Notes: a model not told the origin generated them from the sequence alone. A DNA stretch of 64,000 nucleotides from Mesobacillus persicus (GCF_900109925.1 NZ_FOBW01000004.1:218000-281999), one strand, 5' to 3'; positions 17,773-27,470 are shown, counted from the stretch's first letter. Program-made: numbers and translations.

Positions 17773-18882
17773 TTACAACCTATTATAAAGTTCTTCTAGC
17801 TTCTGACTTTCGGTCTCCCAGTTGAAAACTGTCTCAACCGCCTTACGTCCGTTTTCACCCATTAGTTTTGCCTCTTCAGGATGATTTAATATCCATTTCA
17901 TTGCATCAGCAATTTCCTGAACATTCAAAGGATCCACACAAATTCCACACTGATTCTCTTGCACTATATCCTTCCATAATGGAAAGTTTGAGGCAATAAC
18001 AGGAACCCCCGCTGACATATATTCAAACATCTTAATCGGCAAAGATACCACGAAGCGAGGTTCAGGATGAAGCAACACCAGACCCATATCTGCCTCAGTC
18101 AATAACTCCTTAATACCATCGCGGTTAAGAAACCCACGAAAATCAGTAAATTTAAAGCCAGGTAGGCTTTGCACCTCTTGTTCAAGGGAAGGAGGCGCAA
18201 AAGATCCTGCAAGCACAAAGGTTGCTGGCATTTCTTCGTTAACTTTTTCCATGGCTTTCACCATCTCGTTAATCCCACGGAGTACATAAATACCACCTAT
18301 ATATACCGCGGTGTTTTTAGTTTTAGCCACTCTGTCATTATAATTCGACGCTAATTCATCTAACAGAGGGTAGTTGTGAATAGTTATTGTATTTTCATTA
18401 TGGGTTTTAAACCGTTCCGCAATATATGGAGTAGCAGCTGAGATCCCGTCAAACCTTCTCGATGCAAAGCGTTCATACCTTCTGACCAATGTTGACAAAG
18501 ATTTTCTTAGTGGTTTCGGTACCCACTGCTTGGATAAGATTTGCTCAGGTACATCCTCATGGACATCGTATATGACCTTTTTTCCTTGTTTCTTTAACTT
18601 TAGACCGATAGGAATGAGCTCTGGATCATGGAAGTGATAAACATCTGCATTAATTTCAATCGCCTTTGAAAGGACCAATTTTGTTGTCTTCCGCATTCTT
18701 TCTATCTGCCCCTTGGCGTCTGATTGGACACCAATAATCTTAACCCCAGAAACTACTGTATCCTTCATATTCGGAACTACATAAAAAACTTCATGACCAG
18801 CTTTTTTTAGAGATTGACACTCTTTGATAAAAATTCTTGTATCGTTGGCAGAATGCACTGAAGTTAAATGACATACTCTCAT
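17773..18882 (-). CDS. Group 4 family glycosyltransferase
   Basis: A 369-residue GT-B enzyme. The N-terminal domain contains HFHDPELIPIG and VIYDVHED. The C-terminal Glycos_transf_1 domain contains AVYIGGIYVLRG, EYMSAGVPVIASNFP and the terminal NGRKAVE segment. It has no membrane helix and probably works at the inner membrane face. It overlaps the preceding glycosyltransferase by four bases (ATGA). Donor and acceptor cannot be read from sequence; a sugar of the first-locus repeat unit is the natural inference. Confidence 0.85.
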   Translation of the reverse strand: MRVCHLTSVHSANDTRIFIKECQSLKKAGHEVFYVVPNMKDTVVSGVKIIGVQSDAKGQIERMRKTTKLVLSKAIEINADVYHFHDPELIPIGLKLKKQGKKVIYDVHEDVPEQILSKQWVPKPLRKSLSTLVRRYERFASRRFDGISAATPYIAERFKTHNENTITIHNYPLLDELASNYNDRVAKTKNTAVYIGGIYVLRGINEMVKAMEKVNEEMPATFVLAGSFAPPSLEQEVQSLPGFKFTDFRGFLNRDGIKELLTEADMGLVLLHPEPRFVVSLPIKMFEYMSAGVPVIASNFPLWKDIVQENQCGICVDPLNVQEIADAMKWILNHPEEAKLMGENGRKAVETVFNWETESQKLEELYNRL

Positions 18883-20126
18883 ACTGTCTCACTACCTTGG
18901 GAATATTCTCGTTCTTGAATGTTTATTAATAAATCGTCTACAATGTACTTCCAAGAATAAAATTCCTCAACAAATGCCCTTCCTGATTTGGCGTATTCAT
19001 TATATTTATGGTCACTCATTTCCGCACACTCCATGACTTTGGCAGCTATAGAATCTGGATTTTCGGGTTCTGCGATAACCCCACAATGATTCTCTTCTAT
19101 AAGCTCCACACTTTCACCAGCCCCACAATATAAAACTGGAACCCCACTTGCTAACGCAGGAAAAATTTTAGAAGGCCTTGCCCCTTTAAATAATTCAAGG
19201 TTTTTTAAAGATACAATTGAAAAATCAGTGATTGAGAAAACATTTGGCATTTCTGTTACTGGTACCGAGTCATGGAAGATAAGGTTGTTTAAATTTAGTG
19301 TTTCTTTTAGCTTTTGAAGATTTGCTTTTTCAGGACCATCCCCAATAATTAAAAAGCGTACACTAGGGTGAGATTTTTCAACAATTTTTGCTGCCTTTAA
19401 TACTGAATCTAGCCCTTGAGCATGTCCAATCCTCCCTGCAAAAGTAAATACCTTCTTGCCTTCAAAGCCTAACTTAGATTTCCATGAACTTTCTGGTTCT
19501 CTAGGAGAAAAAGTCTCGGTATTAACACCGTTTGGGAGCATAAAAACCTTATCTTTATCATTGCCTTTGTTTATCATATAATCACGAATACCTTCTGTGG
19601 CAGTAGCTATCTTCCAAGACTTCCTGTATAGCCAATTTTCAAGCCACTCTGACAGTCTAATAAACGTCTTATTCTTTAAAATTCCTAATTCAACTGCTGA
19701 TTCTGGCCATATATCTGCAACATTAAATACAAATTTAGCACCTTTAATCTTGGCACCAAAATAACCGGTAATCCCTAGAAATAATGGGGGTGAAGTACAA
19801 ATAATAACATCTGATTTCTTTGATTTAAAAATGGAATAGAATGCACTAAAGGTAAAAGATAAATAGGATGCAAGTCTTTTCCAGAAGCTCCCCTTTGGGC
19901 TGGGGTAAATCCAACTTCGATGCACTGGTATCCCCTCATAGACTTCAAATTGATAAAACTTCCCTTTATATTCATCTGGTATTACACCATTGGGGTGGTG
20001 GGGGAAAGCGGTCAATACCTCTACTTCATATCCCCTCTTTATGAGCTCTTTACTAACTTCGTATAGGCGTATCTGTGGAGCCCCTGTCTCTGGTGGAAAG
20101 TTTTCGCTTAGTAATGTGATTTTCAT
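18879..20126 (-). CDS. WbuB-type group 4 glycosyltransferase
   Basis: A 415-residue glycosyltransferase. It has the WbuB-like N-terminus (LLSENFPPETGAPQIRLYE, TAFPHHPNG) and the GT4 C-terminal domain (FTFAGRIGHAQGLDSVLKAA, LASGVPVLYCGAGES, ENPDSIAAK). WbuB-like enzymes often transfer the second sugar, commonly N-acetylfucosamine in other species; the donor here is unknown. It begins two bases after the epimerase stop, in the middle of the operon. Confidence 0.86.
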   Translation of the reverse strand: MKITLLSENFPPETGAPQIRLYEVSKELIKRGYEVEVLTAFPHHPNGVIPDEYKGKFYQFEVYEGIPVHRSWIYPSPKGSFWKRLASYLSFTFSAFYSIFKSKKSDVIICTSPPLFLGITGYFGAKIKGAKFVFNVADIWPESAVELGILKNKTFIRLSEWLENWLYRKSWKIATATEGIRDYMINKGNDKDKVFMLPNGVNTETFSPREPESSWKSKLGFEGKKVFTFAGRIGHAQGLDSVLKAAKIVEKSHPSVRFLIIGDGPEKANLQKLKETLNLNNLIFHDSVPVTEMPNVFSITDFSIVSLKNLELFKGARPSKIFPALASGVPVLYCGAGESVELIEENHCGVIAEPENPDSIAAKVMECAEMSDHKYNEYAKSGRAFVEEFYSWKYIVDDLLINIQEREYSQGSETV

Positions 20127-20128
20127 AT

Positions 20129-21190
20129 TTAAACCTCTTTATTGAAATACTCCGCAATTTTAACAGACGCTTTTCCGTCCCCAAAATAATCTTTGTAAGA
20201 TGGGGCAACCTCTAGCTTTATGGCACTGAGTATTTTATCAACATCTGTACCAACAAGAATATTGGCGTTGTCCTCTAATGTTTCTATCCACTCTGTCTGT
20301 TCTCGAAGAGTGACACAAGGAACTTGAAGGAAATAGGCTTCCTTCTGAATACCACCTGAGTCTGTGATAATTTTCTTTGCATTGCTCTCAAGCGCAAGAA
20401 TATCCAAATATCCTACTGGGTCAATCACGATTAGATCCGAAACAGAATTTAGATCAATCCCTATATTACTAAGAACATTTCTTGTTCTTGGGTGAATCGG
20501 CCATACCTTTTTCCCTTCTATCTTTGAAAAGGCCTCAATGATATTTCGAATATTTTCGGGCTCATCAGTATTTTCAGCTCTGTGGACCGTGATAAGATAA
20601 TAGCCCTTTCTCTCTAAACCAAGCTTATCTGAGATGGAAGTTTTACCTTCAGAAAGAGTACTGTTGTATAGAACAGCGTCACACATGACATCCCCGACAT
20701 TCAGTATATTTCTTGTAATATTTTCGTTCTCCAAGTTCTTTACGGCTGTATGAGTTGGACAGAATAAATATTCTGAAATATGATCTGTCATAATTCGATT
20801 AATTTCTTCAGGCATTTTCTTGTTAAAGCTTCTCAAGCCCGCTTCGACATGTATCACAGGTATATGAAGCTTAGCTGCTGCCAGTGCTCCGGCAAGAGTA
20901 GAGTTTGTATCACCATATACAAGAAGGTAATCTGGCTTTTCTTCAATAATAATTTTTTCTATTTCCTCAAGCATATTAGCCGTTTGTTTTCCATGAGAGG
21001 AGGATCCCACATTTAAGTGATAATCTGGTTTAGGTATTTTTAACTCTTCAAAAAAAATATCACTCATATTTTTGTCATAATGCTGACCCGTATGGACATA
21101 GATCTCTTCATGAGTTTTCCGTAGCTCCCTTGATACCGGAGCTGCTTTTATAAACTGTGGTCTTGCACCAATGACAGTTAGAAATTTCAT
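20129..21190 (-). CDS. WbpI-like UDP-N-acetylglucosamine-type 2-epimerase
   Basis: A 353-residue non-hydrolysing 2-epimerase. Conserved segments are TVIGARPQFIKAAPVS, VHTGQHYDKNMSDIFF, VYGDTNSTLAGALAA, HVEAGLRSF, MPEEINR, HPRTRN and TDSGGIQKEA. The start IGARPQFIKA resembles WbpI/WlbD rather than housekeeping MnaA/WecB, which read GTRPEAIKMA. Together with the neighbours this points to conversion of UDP-GlcNAc(3NAc)A to UDP-ManNAc(3NAc)A. A classical UDP-ManNAc role remains possible. Confidence 0.85.
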   Translation of the reverse strand: MKFLTVIGARPQFIKAAPVSRELRKTHEEIYVHTGQHYDKNMSDIFFEELKIPKPDYHLNVGSSSHGKQTANMLEEIEKIIIEEKPDYLLVYGDTNSTLAGALAAAKLHIPVIHVEAGLRSFNKKMPEEINRIMTDHISEYLFCPTHTAVKNLENENITRNILNVGDVMCDAVLYNSTLSEGKTSISDKLGLERKGYYLITVHRAENTDEPENIRNIIEAFSKIEGKKVWPIHPRTRNVLSNIGIDLNSVSDLIVIDPVGYLDILALESNAKKIITDSGGIQKEAYFLQVPCVTLREQTEWIETLEDNANILVGTDVDKILSAIKLEVAPSYKDYFGDGKASVKIAEYFNKEV

Positions 21191-21213
21191 TTGGTATCCC
21201 TCCTTTTAGAAAA

Positions 21214-21251
21214 TGGGAATAGTAGCATAGATTTTCTCTATGCTACTTCCC
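21214..21251 (-). other. Intercistronic hairpin between the WbpA-like and WbpI-like genes
   Basis: A near-perfect 15-bp stem (GGGAATAGTAGCATAGA against TCTATGCTACTTCCC, one bulge) lies four bases after the stop codon of the dehydrogenase gene. The minus strand continues with ATTTTCT. It may attenuate transcription or protect an mRNA end within the operon. Confidence 0.55.
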
Positions 21252-21255
21252 CTAA

Positions 21256-22590
21256 TTAAAGCTTCACGTATTTATTTGGTTTTGGATAATTCTTTAAAGC
21301 GTTCCTTGTATCGAAAACAACATTGCTCTTCTGACTAATCATTTCATAATCAAATGCTGAATGGTCTGTAGTAATCATTACTAAATCAGCCTCTTCTAGT
21401 ACTTCTTGAGTAAGGGCAACAGACTCAAGCACCGTATTACAAGAACGGAATGAAGTTACATGTGGATCACAGACAATGAGTTCTGCTCCCTCATTATTTA
21501 ACATCTCGATGATATTAAGAACCGGGGATTCTCGGACATCATCTATATCTTTTTTATAAGCAACACCCAGTATAGCAATTTTCGAGCCTCTCAATGCCTT
21601 TCCTTCACCATTTAAAGCATACATCGCTTTATTAACAACAAATTCAGGCATTCCATTGTTAATTTCACCAGCTAGTTCAATAAGACGGGTGTGGTAATTA
21701 TATTCACGAGCTTTCCAAGTTAAGTAAAATGGGTCGATTGGAATACAGTGTCCACCGAGTCCTGGACCAGGATAGAATGCCATAAACCCATAGGGCTTTG
21801 TTGCTGCAGCATCAATAACTTCCCATACATCAATCCCCATTTTATTACATAAAATAGCCATTTCGTTAGCAAGAGCAATGTTAATATGCCTAAAGGTGTT
21901 TTCTAAAATCTTTTCCATCTCTGCAACAGCAGGACTAGAAACCTGATGGACATCACCTTCAAGGACTCCTCTATATAGTTCAGAGGCAATAGCTGTGCAT
22001 GCTTGCGTCATACCACCAACAACCTTTGGCGTATTTTTAGTATTATAAAATTTGTTTCCCGGATCTACACGTTCAGGAGAATAAGCTAAGAAGAAATCTT
22101 CTCCACATTTCAAATCACCGGCTTCAAGAATTGGTTTTAGTACCTCTTCTGTAGTCCCTGGATACGTAGTACTTTCCAACACAATTAACATACCCTCGTG
22201 AAGATATCGAGCAATCTCTTTCCCAGAACTTTCCACATAAGAAGTATCAGGTTGTTGATATGTATCTAACGGTGTAGGGACACAAATAGCAACAGCATCA
22301 ACTTCTTCAATTTTAGAGTAATCTGTTGTAGCGACAAGTTTTCCTTCTTTTACAATTGATTTCAACTCTTCATCAACAACATCACCAATATAATTAATTC
22401 CTTGGTTCACCATGTCAGCTCTTTTTTGCTGAACATCAAAACCAATTACCCGGTAACCTGCTTTAGCCTTTTCAACCGCTAATGGCAAACCAACATATCC
22501 AAGACCAACTACCCCTATCGTAGCTGACCTATTTTTTATTTTCTCAAGCAACTCTGTTCCATTATGATTCAATTCAAGGTGATCAGTCAT
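21256..22590 (-). CDS. WbpA-like UDP-N-acetyl-D-glucosamine 6-dehydrogenase
   Basis: A 444-residue member of the UDP-glucose/GDP-mannose dehydrogenase family. The N-terminal Rossmann motif is GVVGLGYVGLPLA. The catalytic cysteine lies in GPGLGGHCIPIDP, with the long insert characteristic of UDP-HexNAc dehydrogenases (ESTTYPGTTEEV, YSPERVDPGN). The C-terminal domain carries YKKDIDDVRESP. It oxidises C6 of UDP-GlcNAc to the uronate, the first step of the diacetamido-uronate pathway. It is distinct from the UDP-glucose dehydrogenase at 37796. Confidence 0.9.
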   Translation of the reverse strand: MTDHLELNHNGTELLEKIKNRSATIGVVGLGYVGLPLAVEKAKAGYRVIGFDVQQKRADMVNQGINYIGDVVDEELKSIVKEGKLVATTDYSKIEEVDAVAICVPTPLDTYQQPDTSYVESSGKEIARYLHEGMLIVLESTTYPGTTEEVLKPILEAGDLKCGEDFFLAYSPERVDPGNKFYNTKNTPKVVGGMTQACTAIASELYRGVLEGDVHQVSSPAVAEMEKILENTFRHINIALANEMAILCNKMGIDVWEVIDAAATKPYGFMAFYPGPGLGGHCIPIDPFYLTWKAREYNYHTRLIELAGEINNGMPEFVVNKAMYALNGEGKALRGSKIAILGVAYKKDIDDVRESPVLNIIEMLNNEGAELIVCDPHVTSFRSCNTVLESVALTQEVLEEADLVMITTDHSAFDYEMISQKSNVVFDTRNALKNYPKPNKYVKL

Positions 22591-22607
22591 ATAATATCCC
22601 TCTTCTA

Positions 22608-23624
22608 TTAGTTAATTTTAATTGGCCTATTTGTTTTTGCAGATTCATAAAAGGCAAGTACTAGTTCTAGAGCCTTTCTCCCGTCCAGACCAGTTACAAT
22701 CGGTTCACGGTCCTCTGTTACAGCCTCCACCATATCTTCAATAATGCATTCATGACCAGGTTTCCCAATCGGATCTGCTTTTACCGTCTCGATAATATCG
22801 ATTGTCTCCTCATCGTTCATGTTTTCGACATTCCAATGTTCGACAAGACTAGCAGTTTTCCCGCCAATTTTTACAGATCCTGTTTCTCCAAAGACACTGA
22901 TTGTCTCCTCTAGATTATTAGGATAAATAGTTGTGGCTGCTTCTATTACACCTAAAGCACCATTTTTGAACCGAATAACACCTGTTGATACATCCTCTGA
23001 TTCAATATTTCTAAGTCTAGTGGCCTCCATGCTGTAGACCTCTTCTACATCACCCATTAACCATAGAATAAGATCGAGATTATGTATTGCCTGATTCATT
23101 AACACTCCGCCATCATACTCTTTCGTTCCTCGCCATCCGGCTTGGTCATAATATTCCTGGTTGCGATTCCATCTAACAGTAGCATTGGCGTGACTCAATT
23201 TTCCAAGTTCTTGCTTATCCATTGTTTCTTTAAGTTTGATCATTACTGGACGAAAACGATTGGGATGTACAACAGATAATTTCACATTATTTTTACGACA
23301 AGCATCAATCATTAAATCTGTATCTTCAAGCGTCATAGCAATTGGTTTTTCAACCACAATATGTTTTTTTGCCTCAGCTACACTAACAGCAATTGAAGCA
23401 TGAAACCCGCTAGGTGTACAGATATTAACAACATCAACCTCATTGTTCTTTAGTAAATCCTCTAAATTAACGTATCCTTCTATATTATATAAATCGATAA
23501 ACTCCCTCATCTTTGAAGGGTCAGTATCACAAACAGCTAACAGATCTGCCCCATTAGCTTTTTGGATTGCCTCAGCATGTTTTTTGGCAATATGACCACA
23601 TCCGACAATTGCAAAATTCACCAT
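22608..23624 (-). CDS. WbpB-like Gfo/Idh/MocA oxidoreductase
   Basis: A 338-residue NAD-dependent oxidoreductase. The Rossmann motif is VGCGHIAKKH, the Gfo/Idh signature EKPIAM is present, and the catalytic-domain segment is GGVLMNQAIHNLDL. WbpB/WlbA enzymes oxidise C3 of UDP-GlcNAcA to the 3-oxo form used by WbpE. It precedes the WbpA-like gene by 17 bases in transcription. The family is broad, so the substrate is inferred from the pathway set. Confidence 0.87.
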   Translation of the reverse strand: MVNFAIVGCGHIAKKHAEAIQKANGADLLAVCDTDPSKMREFIDLYNIEGYVNLEDLLKNNEVDVVNICTPSGFHASIAVSVAEAKKHIVVEKPIAMTLEDTDLMIDACRKNNVKLSVVHPNRFRPVMIKLKETMDKQELGKLSHANATVRWNRNQEYYDQAGWRGTKEYDGGVLMNQAIHNLDLILWLMGDVEEVYSMEATRLRNIESEDVSTGVIRFKNGALGVIEAATTIYPNNLEETISVFGETGSVKIGGKTASLVEHWNVENMNDEETIDIIETVKADPIGKPGHECIIEDMVEAVTEDREPIVTGLDGRKALELVLAFYESAKTNRPIKIN

Positions 23625-23704
23625 AGGAAAAACTCCTTTTTAGTCAATAAATTTAAATTGCTTAACTTTGTAACACCATTCTATAAGTTATCATAAATTG
23701 TTCC

Positions 23705-25042
23705 CTATTGTCTTTTCATTTTATTAACAAAATTTTGTCGTTTTAACAAACTTGAAATAAGATTAAAGTCTTCCTTTTTAATTAGAAGAAAATTGATAAA
23801 GTTCTCACCGGAAATCTTTCTAAAAAGAAAGGCTTTGATTAGAAAACTAAGACTGTAAGAGATTGACGTAGCAATAGCTGCACCAACGGCCTTGAACTCA
23901 GGGATTAGCATAATGTTTAAAGCAGTACTAGTAATGACGTTAAATATGGAAACATACATATTAACCTCAGGTTTTCCTCTTGCTGCAATATCATTAGATA
24001 GAATTTTTTCGACCGCTAAGAGTGATATACCTGGTAGAAGAATCTTCAATAGAAAAGGAGTCTCTATATAATCATTCCCTAAGATAGGTGTAATAAAATC
24101 AATAATTAGGAAAACAAACACAGCAAATAAAATCATAAAGATTAGTGTGAACCTACTGACAATGGAAGTTAGTTTGTTTCTTTCCTCTTTTGTCGCCATA
24201 GACGCAATTCTTGGTAGGAGGACAGTAGATATAGATTGGGTGAAAACCGAAAGTTTTTCCCCAAGGTTTAAAGCTGTAAAATACACCCCAACAGCAAGTG
24301 GATTAACGAAAAAACCGAGAATATAGATATTTATACGGTAATTTAGGAATGTGACAAGATTACTTAAATAAGACTTGAAACCGTAACGAAATGATTTTTT
24401 AATATAAGAGAAATTTAACCTAATACTAGTCAACGGAATTTTGTACTTATTTATAAAAAAGGCGAGTATGAATATCAATGTAGCCAAATGTCCAAACGTA
24501 AATGCCATTAAAGCGCCAATTAATTCAAAGTCCAGTAGAACTATAAGTACAATCACTAGCAATAAGTTTGTAACTTGAGTTATCACTAAAATAGTATTAA
24601 AAATTTTGAAATCCTGAATCCCCTGAAAAATTGTTTGAAAAAGTGAGTTTAATACCATAACAGGAACAACCAGTAGTATTAAATACAGAGCTTTAAAGGG
24701 GACGTTCGGAAAAGCTAACCCTCCGTACAAATAAATAAAAGATGCCCCTGCTGCCACCCCAACAAAACCAAGAATGATCCCAATAATAAAGTTATTAACA
24801 AAGGCCTCTCGGGGGTCAATTTCCCCTTTACTAACATAATATACCGTTGAGGTATTTAAACCGAAATTGATAAAGGTGACTAACAGGGTCGGAAAAGTAA
24901 TAATAAGTGCATATTGCCCTTGCAACTCACCACCTAAAACCCTTGCAATTATTACAATTAGAAGAGTGCCGATAACAATACTTGTTCCTTGTCTGACAAG
25001 GGTAATGAAACTGTCTTTTAGAAAGCTATTTTTCCTACTCAT
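23705..25042 (-). CDS. Polysaccharide flippase (Wzx, locus 1)
   Basis: A 445-residue MATE/MOP-superfamily membrane protein with about 12-14 hydrophobic helices. The N-terminus is KDSFITLVRQGTSIVIGTLLI, followed by ARVLGGELQGQYAL, typical of Polysacc_synt/Wzx proteins. It should move undecaprenyl-diphosphate-linked repeat units to the outer face. It starts three bases after the upstream glycosyltransferase ends. Confidence 0.88.
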   Translation of the reverse strand: MSRKNSFLKDSFITLVRQGTSIVIGTLLIVIIARVLGGELQGQYALIITFPTLLVTFINFGLNTSTVYYVSKGEIDPREAFVNNFIIGIILGFVGVAAGASFIYLYGGLAFPNVPFKALYLILLVVPVMVLNSLFQTIFQGIQDFKIFNTILVITQVTNLLLVIVLIVLLDFELIGALMAFTFGHLATLIFILAFFINKYKIPLTSIRLNFSYIKKSFRYGFKSYLSNLVTFLNYRINIYILGFFVNPLAVGVYFTALNLGEKLSVFTQSISTVLLPRIASMATKEERNKLTSIVSRFTLIFMILFAVFVFLIIDFITPILGNDYIETPFLLKILLPGISLLAVEKILSNDIAARGKPEVNMYVSIFNVITSTALNIMLIPEFKAVGAAIATSISYSLSFLIKAFLFRKISGENFINFLLIKKEDFNLISSLLKRQNFVNKMKRQ

Positions 25043-25045
25043 ATC

Positions 25046-26281
25046 CTACCTACCAATTTCTTTGGCGAACTTGGTATAGTTTGTATCAGCATTAAAACAC
25101 TTGTTCCATGTTTCTAGTGCAGCCTCTCGCATCTTAAGTTTTTCACCTTGTGGTCTAGAAGCTAACTCATCTAATATTGACGCTAGTACTAAAGGCTTTA
25201 TATCCTTTTGAACAAGCACTCCATTCTGGCTATTTACCAACTCTCCTGTTCCACCAACATCCGTTGCAATTGCTGGAATACTACAGCTATATGCCTCCAT
25301 AATGGATACAGGAATCCCTTCACTAGAGCTAACATTTATGAAAAAGTCCACTGTATTTTGCATATAATAACTCATCACTTCCTCGTTCTTCAAACTTCCA
25401 GTAAAGTGTACCTCAATATTTTTCGGTAGGTCCTGAACCAGCTGTTCGATTTTATGTCGTTCAGGACCATCCCCGATATGAGTCCATTGAATATTTGCCT
25501 TACAGTATCCAAGTACTTCAACCAACAATTTCAGCCGTTTGACAGGGACCATATAAGAACAACTAACGAGTCTTGTTATACCATCCGTTGACGGTTTACA
25601 TAACTTCAACGGTTTTAAAGTTCCCAGACGAGAAACAGTTAACTTATCCGAATATTCCGGAGTCTGATTAGCTAAGTATTCTTTTCCATTTGTTGAAACT
25701 AAATATATCTTATCCAGGAGGCTAGTCATCTTTTGCTTAATAGGGAGGTACGGCGGATGATGCCTTTCCTCATAGATATCCCCACCGTGTCCCCGAGAGT
25801 AGACTGGAAGTGAAGAATTACGCTCCTTTATTAAACTAATACCTGGCGCGAGTGTAAACCAATAGGAATATAAAACAAACTCATTGATGTTTCGTTCGGA
25901 AAAAATACTTCCTTCTATGTAGTCTCTTAGTATTACAGCATTCGATACCCAGGAAAGTAGTTTACCAACTCCCTTTGGGCCATGCTTTATCGCATTTGGA
26001 AGTTCATCAATAAACCAGGTTCTCCCTTGAGATTCAGAGAGCGACATAAGTTTTCCCCATAAATTAGTCTTCCTTCTAAAAGAATGAGGAATGTGCACCT
26101 CAACCTTTGATTGAAGATCCCTTTTACGAGAAAAATCTCGTGCATTAACCGGGATTATATGTATTTTGTTAAAAGTTTCACACAAATAATCTAATTCTAA
26201 AGTTAAGAACTCTTCCCCGGGATAAAAGGGATATCTGTTTGTTATTAGAATTAATTCTTTCTCTGTTTTCACACTTATCAC
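25046..26281 (-). CDS. Group 4 family glycosyltransferase
   Basis: A 411-residue GT-B glycosyltransferase starting at a GTG with an AAGGA site. It contains ITNRYPFYPGEEF, SRGHGGDIYEE, CSYMVPVKRLKLL, THIGDGPERHKIEQ and SSSEGIPVSIMEAYSCSIPAIATDVGG. The last two are the GT4 donor-binding motifs with the EX7E-type glutamates. It is the first gene after the TagO-type initiator, so it may add the second sugar. It is separated from tagO by a hairpin. Confidence 0.85.
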   Translation of the reverse strand: MISVKTEKELILITNRYPFYPGEEFLTLELDYLCETFNKIHIIPVNARDFSRKRDLQSKVEVHIPHSFRRKTNLWGKLMSLSESQGRTWFIDELPNAIKHGPKGVGKLLSWVSNAVILRDYIEGSIFSERNINEFVLYSYWFTLAPGISLIKERNSSLPVYSRGHGGDIYEERHHPPYLPIKQKMTSLLDKIYLVSTNGKEYLANQTPEYSDKLTVSRLGTLKPLKLCKPSTDGITRLVSCSYMVPVKRLKLLVEVLGYCKANIQWTHIGDGPERHKIEQLVQDLPKNIEVHFTGSLKNEEVMSYYMQNTVDFFINVSSSEGIPVSIMEAYSCSIPAIATDVGGTGELVNSQNGVLVQKDIKPLVLASILDELASRPQGEKLKMREAALETWNKCFNADTNYTKFAKEIGR

Positions 26282-26300
26282 TCAAATCAATCCTTATTTG

Positions 26301-26336
26301 AAAATCCGCTTGCAACAAGAGTCACAAACGGATTTC
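26301..26336 (-). terminator. Hairpin between the TagO-type gene and the rest of operon 1
   Basis: GAAATCCG...CGGATTTTC pairs over a longer loop on the minus strand, followed by AAATAAGG. It lies just before the glycosyltransferase start and may act as an attenuator that lets tagO be expressed above the downstream genes. The U-run is short. Confidence 0.45.
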
Positions 26337-26347
26337 ATTCATCTTTC

Positions 26348-27406
26348 TTACTGTTTTCCAGTCACTTTCCTGAACATCTTAAGAAAAGGCTTATGATGGT
26401 CGTTTACTAACCCAATAAATTCTGCAATTAATTGAAAGAATATTAGTAGTCCCAATATAAGCAGTAAAGAACCCCACAAGGTTGTGGACTCAAATATTAC
26501 TGCGCAAACACTAAATAGAATCCCTAATCCATAAATCACCAATACAGTATTGCGATGTGAAAGACCTAACGAAAGGATTCTATGATGCAAATGAGATTTA
26601 TCAGGGGCCGTAATAGGTTGTTTATTGATAACCCTTCTAATAATCGCATAAGATGTATCAAAAATAGGTACACCTAAAATTAGTATCGGCACTACAAAGC
26701 TAAATAATGTAACACTTTTATAAAGTCCCAATAGCGAAAGAATAGCAATCGAATAACCGAGAAACAAAGCTCCTGTATCACCCATGAAAATTTTAGCGGG
26801 ATGGAAATTATAAAATAGAAAACCAAGCGTACTTGCTAGTAAAATAACTGATAAAGGTAAAATTAAAATCTTCCCTGCTCCAAAGGCCATAAAAGCAATA
26901 GTAGCTATACCTATAGCAGAAATACCGGCAGCAAGGCCATCTAAACCATCAATTAGATTGATTGCATTTGTAATACCCACAATCCAGAGTATAGTAACCG
27001 GAATTGCCCACATCCCTAAATCGAATTTACCAATAAAAGGTATACTAATGAAATCAATTGTTAACCCTGTACTTACAACGATCCCTGCAGCAGCTAGCTG
27101 GCCCAATAGCTTTATCTTGGCCGATAATTCGTAGATATCATCTAATATTCCTATCAAGATTATAATTACGGCACCTAATGTAATACCTGTCAAATTTTCT
27201 TTATACAGTCCCGAAGCAAGAGAACCGGTCAATACACCAGCAAAGATAGCTAATCCACCTAGCCTAGGCATAATTTTACTGTGAACTTTCCTATTATTCG
27301 GTTTATCCGTGGCGTTTATTTTATAAGCCAATTTTATAACTAGAGGTGTACAAGCTAAAACTGTTATAAAAGAAACAATAAAGGCTATAATTAATTGTGA
27401 TGTCAT
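26348..27406 (-). CDS. tagO: TagO/WecA-type undecaprenyl-phosphate sugar-1-phosphate transferase (first copy)
   Basis: A 352-residue polytopic protein of the MraY/WecA family with about 10-11 helices. Active-site motifs are TDKPNNRKVH, LDDIYELSAK, NAINLIDGLDGLAAG, FMGDTGALFLG and the HIHH-type KSHLHHRILSLG. It transfers GlcNAc-1-phosphate (or a relative) to undecaprenyl phosphate and starts wall-polymer synthesis. It heads the first polysaccharide operon. A close paralogue lies at 46820, so which one serves teichoic-acid-like polymers is undecided; the gene symbol is given for family resemblance. Confidence 0.85.
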   Translation of the reverse strand: MTSQLIIAFIVSFITVLACTPLVIKLAYKINATDKPNNRKVHSKIMPRLGGLAIFAGVLTGSLASGLYKENLTGITLGAVIIILIGILDDIYELSAKIKLLGQLAAAGIVVSTGLTIDFISIPFIGKFDLGMWAIPVTILWIVGITNAINLIDGLDGLAAGISAIGIATIAFMAFGAGKILILPLSVILLASTLGFLFYNFHPAKIFMGDTGALFLGYSIAILSLLGLYKSVTLFSFVVPILILGVPIFDTSYAIIRRVINKQPITAPDKSHLHHRILSLGLSHRNTVLVIYGLGILFSVCAVIFESTTLWGSLLLILGLLIFFQLIAEFIGLVNDHHKPFLKMFRKVTGKQ

Positions 27407-27442
27407 TCAAAAATCCCCTTTAAAGGTATTAGCCTATTAGTC

Positions 27443-27470
27443 AGTTTACCATATTTTTATGGTTATACAA
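27443..27470 (-). promoter_or_regulatory. Candidate promoter of polysaccharide operon 1
   Basis: On the minus strand TTGTAT and TAAACT are 16 bases apart, with a TGG extension before the -10. A TTGACA about 110 bases further upstream has no good -10. Weak evidence. Confidence 0.3.
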
